Shown here: one piece after another, positions 6,171 to 8,397 of the stretch
Position numbering within the stretch: the first letter of the stretch is position 1
Layout of the letters: each line of letters begins with the position of its first letter
Assembly (NCBI GenBank): GCA_944386335.1
Contig: CALXAQ010000036.1
Coordinates: 1-8,397 of the forward strand
Length of the DNA stretch: 8,397 nt
Origin: an uncultured Clostridia bacterium
Lineage (GTDB): Bacteria; Bacillota; Clostridia; TANB77; CAG-508
Direction: 5' to 3'
Position numbers and translations under genes: made by a program
Notes under the pieces: generated by a model
Database searches by the model: none
Seen by the model: only the letters and a program-made list of their open reading frames with translations
What the model was told of the DNA's origin: nothing

Positions 6171-6245
6171 GGCCCCGTGGTCAAGCGGTTAAGACATCGC
6201 CCTTTCACGGCGGAGACATGGGTTCGATTCCCGTCGGGGTCACCA
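6171..6245 (+). tRNA. tRNA-Glu (anticodon TTC)
   Basis: A 75-base cloverleaf. Acceptor stem GGCCCCG pairs with CGGGGTC (one G-U). The anticodon loop CTTTCAC has TTC at 6204-6206, above a stem closed by a U-G pair. The T arm contains GGTTCGATTCC, and CCA is encoded at 6243-6245. Confidence 0.97.
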
Positions 6246-6252
6246 ATTTTTT

Positions 6253-6328
<76 letters not shown>

Positions 6329-6333
6329 TACTT

Positions 6334-6369
6334 AAAACCAGGCTTGTTATAGAACTTGCTTGGTTTTTT
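6334..6369 (+). terminator. Intrinsic terminator of the tRNA operon
   Basis: AAAACCAGGC (6334-6343) pairs with GCTTGGTTTT (6358-6367) through 10 bp including one G-U, and the T-run continues to 6369. It follows the tRNA-Thr CCA by 5 bases. Confidence 0.82.
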
Positions 6370-6389
6370 GCTGTAGGAAAAAATATAAT
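6360..6389 (+). promoter_or_regulatory. Possible promoter of the short-chain reductase gene
   Basis: TATAAT (6384-6389) lies 18 bases after TTGGTT (6360-6365), whose sequence is part of the preceding terminator's 3' arm. The transcript would start around 6394-6396, at or inside the AGGAGAG ribosome site (6394-6400). This leaves almost no leader, so the call is tentative; read-through from the tRNA operon is the alternative. Confidence 0.35.
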
Positions 6390-6407
6390 AAATAGGAGAG
6401 ATAAAAA

Positions 6408-7139
6408 ATGGAGAAAACTATTATAGTAACTGGTGGTTCTAAAGGAATAGGTGAAGGAATTGTGAATTTGCTTGCAAAGGAAAATTACAATATTGTGTTA
6501 AATTATAATAAATCAGAAGAAGCTGCAAAAAGAATACAAAAGGAATTCACAGAGTTAGGAAAAAATGTGGAAATTTTTCAAGCAGATGTATCTAAAAGAG
6601 AAGAAGTTAAAAAGTTAGTAGAATTCACAATACAAAAATTTGAAAAAATAGATGTTTTAGTGAATAATGCGGGAATAACACAAAATAAGTTATTTACAGA
6701 AGTTACAGAAGAAGATTGGAGATATATTATTGACAATAATCTTACGTCTGTATTTTATATGTCACAAGAAGTGGTGCCTTATATGATACAAAGGCAAAGT
6801 GGTTGTATTATTAATATTTCTTCTATTTGGGGAATAGTAGGGAGTTCTTGTGAAAGTATATATAGTGTTAGTAAAGCAGGAGTAGATGGACTCACAAAAG
6901 CATTAGCAAAAGAACTAGGGCCATCTCATATTCGCGTAAATAGTATTGCACCAGGATTTATTGATACACAAATGAATCAAAATATATCAGAAGAAGTTGT
7001 AAATGAAATAAAGCGAGAGACACCTTTAGAAAAAATAGGGAAACCAGAAGATATTGCAAAATGTGTAAAATGGCTTATAGAAGACGAATTTACAACAGGA
7101 CAAGTAATATCCATTAATGGTGGATGGGTAATTATATAA
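6408..7139 (+). CDS. Short-chain dehydrogenase/reductase, FabG-like (possible YmfI-type EF-P modification reductase)
   Basis: A complete 243-residue cytoplasmic NAD(P)H-dependent reductase. The Rossmann motif TGGSKGIG is at 8-15, ADV at 59-61 and NNAG at 86-89. The catalytic tetrad is Asn111, Ser139, Tyr152 and Lys156, closely matching FabG numbering. PG at 182-183 and the C-terminal SINGGW follow. By fold it would reduce a 3-ketoacyl-type carbonyl. The stretch ISSIWG followed by SSCESIYSVSK resembles, from memory, the YmfI clade of Bacillota, which reduces 5-aminopentanone on elongation factor P, rather than fatty-acid FabG. No fatty-acid genes lie nearby, which weakly supports that, but the choice is open. 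AGGAGAG lies about 8 bases before the ATG. The gene faces the leftward starch-binding gene and shares its terminator. Confidence 0.88.
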   Translation: MEKTIIVTGGSKGIGEGIVNLLAKENYNIVLNYNKSEEAAKRIQKEFTELGKNVEIFQADVSKREEVKKLVEFTIQKFEKIDVLVNNAGITQNKLFTEVTEEDWRYIIDNNLTSVFYMSQEVVPYMIQRQSGCIINISSIWGIVGSSCESIYSVSKAGVDGLTKALAKELGPSHIRVNSIAPGFIDTQMNQNISEEVVNEIKRETPLEKIGKPEDIAKCVKWLIEDEFTTGQVISINGGWVII

Positions 7140-7140
7140 A

Positions 7141-7166
7141 AAAAGAGCTGATGAACAAGCTCTTTT
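7141..7166. terminator. Bidirectional terminator between convergent genes
   Basis: A 9-bp perfect stem AAAAGAGCT/AGCTCTTTT (7141-7149 and 7158-7166) with an 8-base loop. Each strand leaves the stem with a T-run (TTTT rightward; seven T leftward). It starts 1 base after the reductase stop and overlaps the stop codon of the leftward gene (7165-7167). Confidence 0.85.
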
Positions 7167-7644
7167 AATTTTCATTTATTTTTCTTTTATAATTTCCAGA
7201 AATAATTTTTGGAACATAGTGTAAAATTTTATAGATAGCAAGTTTAATTTTTTTACTCCATATATAAGATTTTCTTAACCTTTTGTGGACAGACATACCA
7301 TTTTCAGGAGTCACAACTAAAGATAACTCTGGTTCTTCTTCTATTTCTACTTTTTCAATAGGAAAATAGAAATTTTGACCAAAGCAATTATCCCATTCAC
7401 CTTTTTCATTTTTAAAACATAAACCTAAAGAGTTAAATTCACTAATTTCAATTTCACATTGAAATCCAAGTTCTGTTTTTTCCATTTTAACATCTTTTGC
7501 ATTTTCCCAATTCTCTCCAAAGCCATAGTGTAGGAAAACCTCTTCAGATCCTATTTGATAAAGGTAGCCCACATAGGAAATTTTTAAAGTAGAATTCTGT
7601 GTAATTTTATCTGTATTAAAAAATATATTTTTTACAAGTTCCAT
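7165..7644 (-). CDS. Small cytoplasmic protein with CBM25-like starch/glycogen-binding module
   Basis: A 159-residue protein. Residues about 15-96 look like a family 25/53-type carbohydrate-binding module: LKISYVGYLYQIG, EVFLHYGFGENW (35-46), the VKM turn, LCFKNEKGEWDN (75-86) and FGQNFYFP. The aromatic residues Tyr40, Trp46 and Trp84 with Asp85/Asn86 are the expected sugar-stacking and hydrogen-bonding sites. No signal peptide is seen, so it should act inside the cell, where glycogen is the likely ligand. An acidic linker (98-106) leads to a strongly basic tail (120-155, with KRLRK, KKIK and YKRK) that may bind a membrane, RNA or an anionic partner. No catalytic domain is present. AAGGAGAG (7654-7661) and its own promoter precede it. 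The polymer preference is inferred. Confidence 0.75.
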   Translation of the reverse strand: MELVKNIFFNTDKITQNSTLKISYVGYLYQIGSEEVFLHYGFGENWENAKDVKMEKTELGFQCEIEISEFNSLGLCFKNEKGEWDNCFGQNFYFPIEKVEIEEEPELSLVVTPENGMSVHKRLRKSYIWSKKIKLAIYKILHYVPKIISGNYKRKINEN

Positions 7645-7683
7645 TATTTATCTCTCTCCTTAAATTTTATCTTTTGCAAATTT

Positions 7684-7712
7684 ATTATATTATTAAAAGT
7701 TGTAATATTCAA
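7684..7712 (-). promoter_or_regulatory. Promoter of the CBM25-like gene
   Basis: On the minus strand, TTGAAT (-35, 7707-7712), a 17-base spacer and consensus TATAAT (-10, 7684-7689). Transcription would begin near 7677, about 33 bases before the ATG. It makes this gene independent of the regulator gene upstream. Confidence 0.78.
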
Positions 7713-7747
7713 GTGTTTTTTTATAAAAAATATCAAAAAATGGAAAA

Positions 7748-8329
7748 TTATGATTTTGGCATTGGATATATTTTTCCAACAATAGTAAAATCCATATTTT
7801 CATCAAGATCTATTTCTGGATAATCTTTATTTTCTGCACGAAGGACTAACTTATCTTTACGAATAATAAAGTAACGAACATAAAATTCACCATTATAAAT
7901 GAATAATCCTATATCTTTTGTATCTAAAGGTGTATTAAATTCTAAAAAGGCATAGGAATCTTTTGGTAAGACAGGTGCCATTGCGTCATCTTTTATTTTA
8001 ATAGCCATAGAAGCTGTTGGTATAGTAGAAGGACAGTCTATCAAACCTTCAAAGTTTTCAAAGGCAGGAATTTTAGTGCAACAAATATGATTACTCCATT
8101 TATACCTTTTATGATCATCTGTAATTTCTTTATCGTAAGTATACATTAGTGGTTGATAGGGAACATCTAAGGCTTTACAGATTTTTTTAAGAGCCTTATG
8201 ACTAGGAGTTCTTTCGCCTTTTTCAATATGGGATAAATGCCCTATATTAATACCAGTATTTCTTGCCACATATACTTTTGTAATATTTTTATCCTTTCTT
8301 ACTTTAGTAATCATATTTCCTAACATCAT
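7748..8329 (-). CDS. XRE-family regulator with inactive-looking S24 (LexA/CI-like) domain
   Basis: A 193-residue DNA-binding regulator. Residues 5-60 form an XRE/Cro-CI helix-turn-helix (KNITKVYVARNTGINIGHLSHIEKG around 14-38, then RTPSHKALKKICKAL). Residues about 85-190 resemble the S24 dimerisation/self-cleavage domain of LexA and CI. Where active members have G-D-S-M, this one reads KDDAMAP (113-119), so the nucleophilic Ser is Ala116 (codon GCA at 7982-7984). The region matching LexA's catalytic VK reads YVRYF with Arg152 in place of Lys. The canonical Ser-Lys dyad is therefore missing and RecA-stimulated self-cleavage is not expected; the domain probably serves dimerisation or ligand sensing. 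Two ATG codons stand together; AAGAGG (8339-8344) is 9 bases before the first. Its targets are unknown. Neither phage genes nor SOS genes flank it here. Confidence 0.85.
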   Translation of the reverse strand: MMLGNMITKVRKDKNITKVYVARNTGINIGHLSHIEKGERTPSHKALKKICKALDVPYQPLMYTYDKEITDDHKRYKWSNHICCTKIPAFENFEGLIDCPSTIPTASMAIKIKDDAMAPVLPKDSYAFLEFNTPLDTKDIGLFIYNGEFYVRYFIIRKDKLVLRAENKDYPEIDLDENMDFTIVGKIYPMPKS

Positions 8330-8360
8330 AAAAATCTACCTCTTTTGACAATTTTCCTTT

Positions 8361-8377
8361 AAAAAAAAAAAAAAAAA
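8361..8377. repeat. Run of 17 A in the leader region of the XRE regulator gene
   Basis: An uninterrupted homopolymer of 17 A (T17 in the sense of the regulator gene), ending 16 bases upstream of its AAGAGG ribosome site. A possible -10 (TATATA, 8388-8393, minus strand) lies just beyond, which would place the tract in the 5' leader; the -35 would be at or outside the window edge. Confidence 0.6.
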
Positions 8378-8397
8378 GAAGTTTGTCTATATAAAAA

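Noticed and set aside
7713..7747. Possible terminator after the XRE regulator gene
   Set aside because: The T- and A-runs here form only an A/T hairpin with no GC core; it cannot be told from composition.
8347..8386. GACAA ... TTGTC inverted pair flanking the A-run as an operator for the regulator
   Set aside because: Five-base half-sites 30 bases apart are expected by chance and no second copy was found upstream of other genes.

Overview
The window looks like chromosomal DNA of a very AT-rich Bacillota, most likely a member of the Clostridia. The grounds are strong AAGGAG-type ribosome binding sites, vegetative-type promoters with 17-bp spacers, tRNA genes that encode their 3' CCA, a DnaD/DnaI-type primosome pair, and UGG (not UGA) read as Trp. 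The species cannot be named from the sequence. No stretch longer than about 120 bases lies outside a gene, tRNA or regulatory site.

Left part (1-5641, all leftward). A promoter at 5636-5664 starts a cluster: a 57-codon membrane ORF with no ordinary start codon, a VirD4/TraG-type coupling ATPase, a VirB2-like pilin-type protein, a VirB6/TrbL-like polytopic membrane protein and a PrgI/VirB3-like small membrane protein. These are parts of a type IV secretion or conjugation channel. The VirB4 ATPase, cell-wall hydrolase and relaxase that normally accompany them are absent. Instead, a fresh promoter (2125-2153) drives a DnaD-family primosome protein and a DnaI/DnaC-family helicase loader. That pair is translationally coupled and ends in a strong terminator that overlaps the loader's last codons.

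Centre (5663-6369, rightward). A DUF1858 protein with a CxxC motif is transcribed divergently from the secretion cluster; the two promoters lie back to back. It is followed by a tRNA operon, Lys(TTT)-Glu(TTC)-Thr(TGT), with a near-consensus promoter, a perfect 11-bp hairpin between the first two tRNAs, and a closing terminator.

Right part (6360-8397). A FabG-type short-chain reductase, possibly of the YmfI clade that modifies elongation factor P, runs rightward. It converges on a leftward gene for a small cytoplasmic protein with a CBM25-like starch/glycogen-binding module, and the two share a bidirectional terminator. Last comes a leftward XRE-type regulator with a LexA-like S24 domain in which the catalytic Ser and Lys appear replaced by Ala and Arg. 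Its leader region contains a run of 17 A.

The most interesting features are the incomplete secretion-channel cluster beside replication-initiation genes, its overlooked first gene, and the apparently non-cleavable LexA-like regulator. Nothing here proves a wholly new system.
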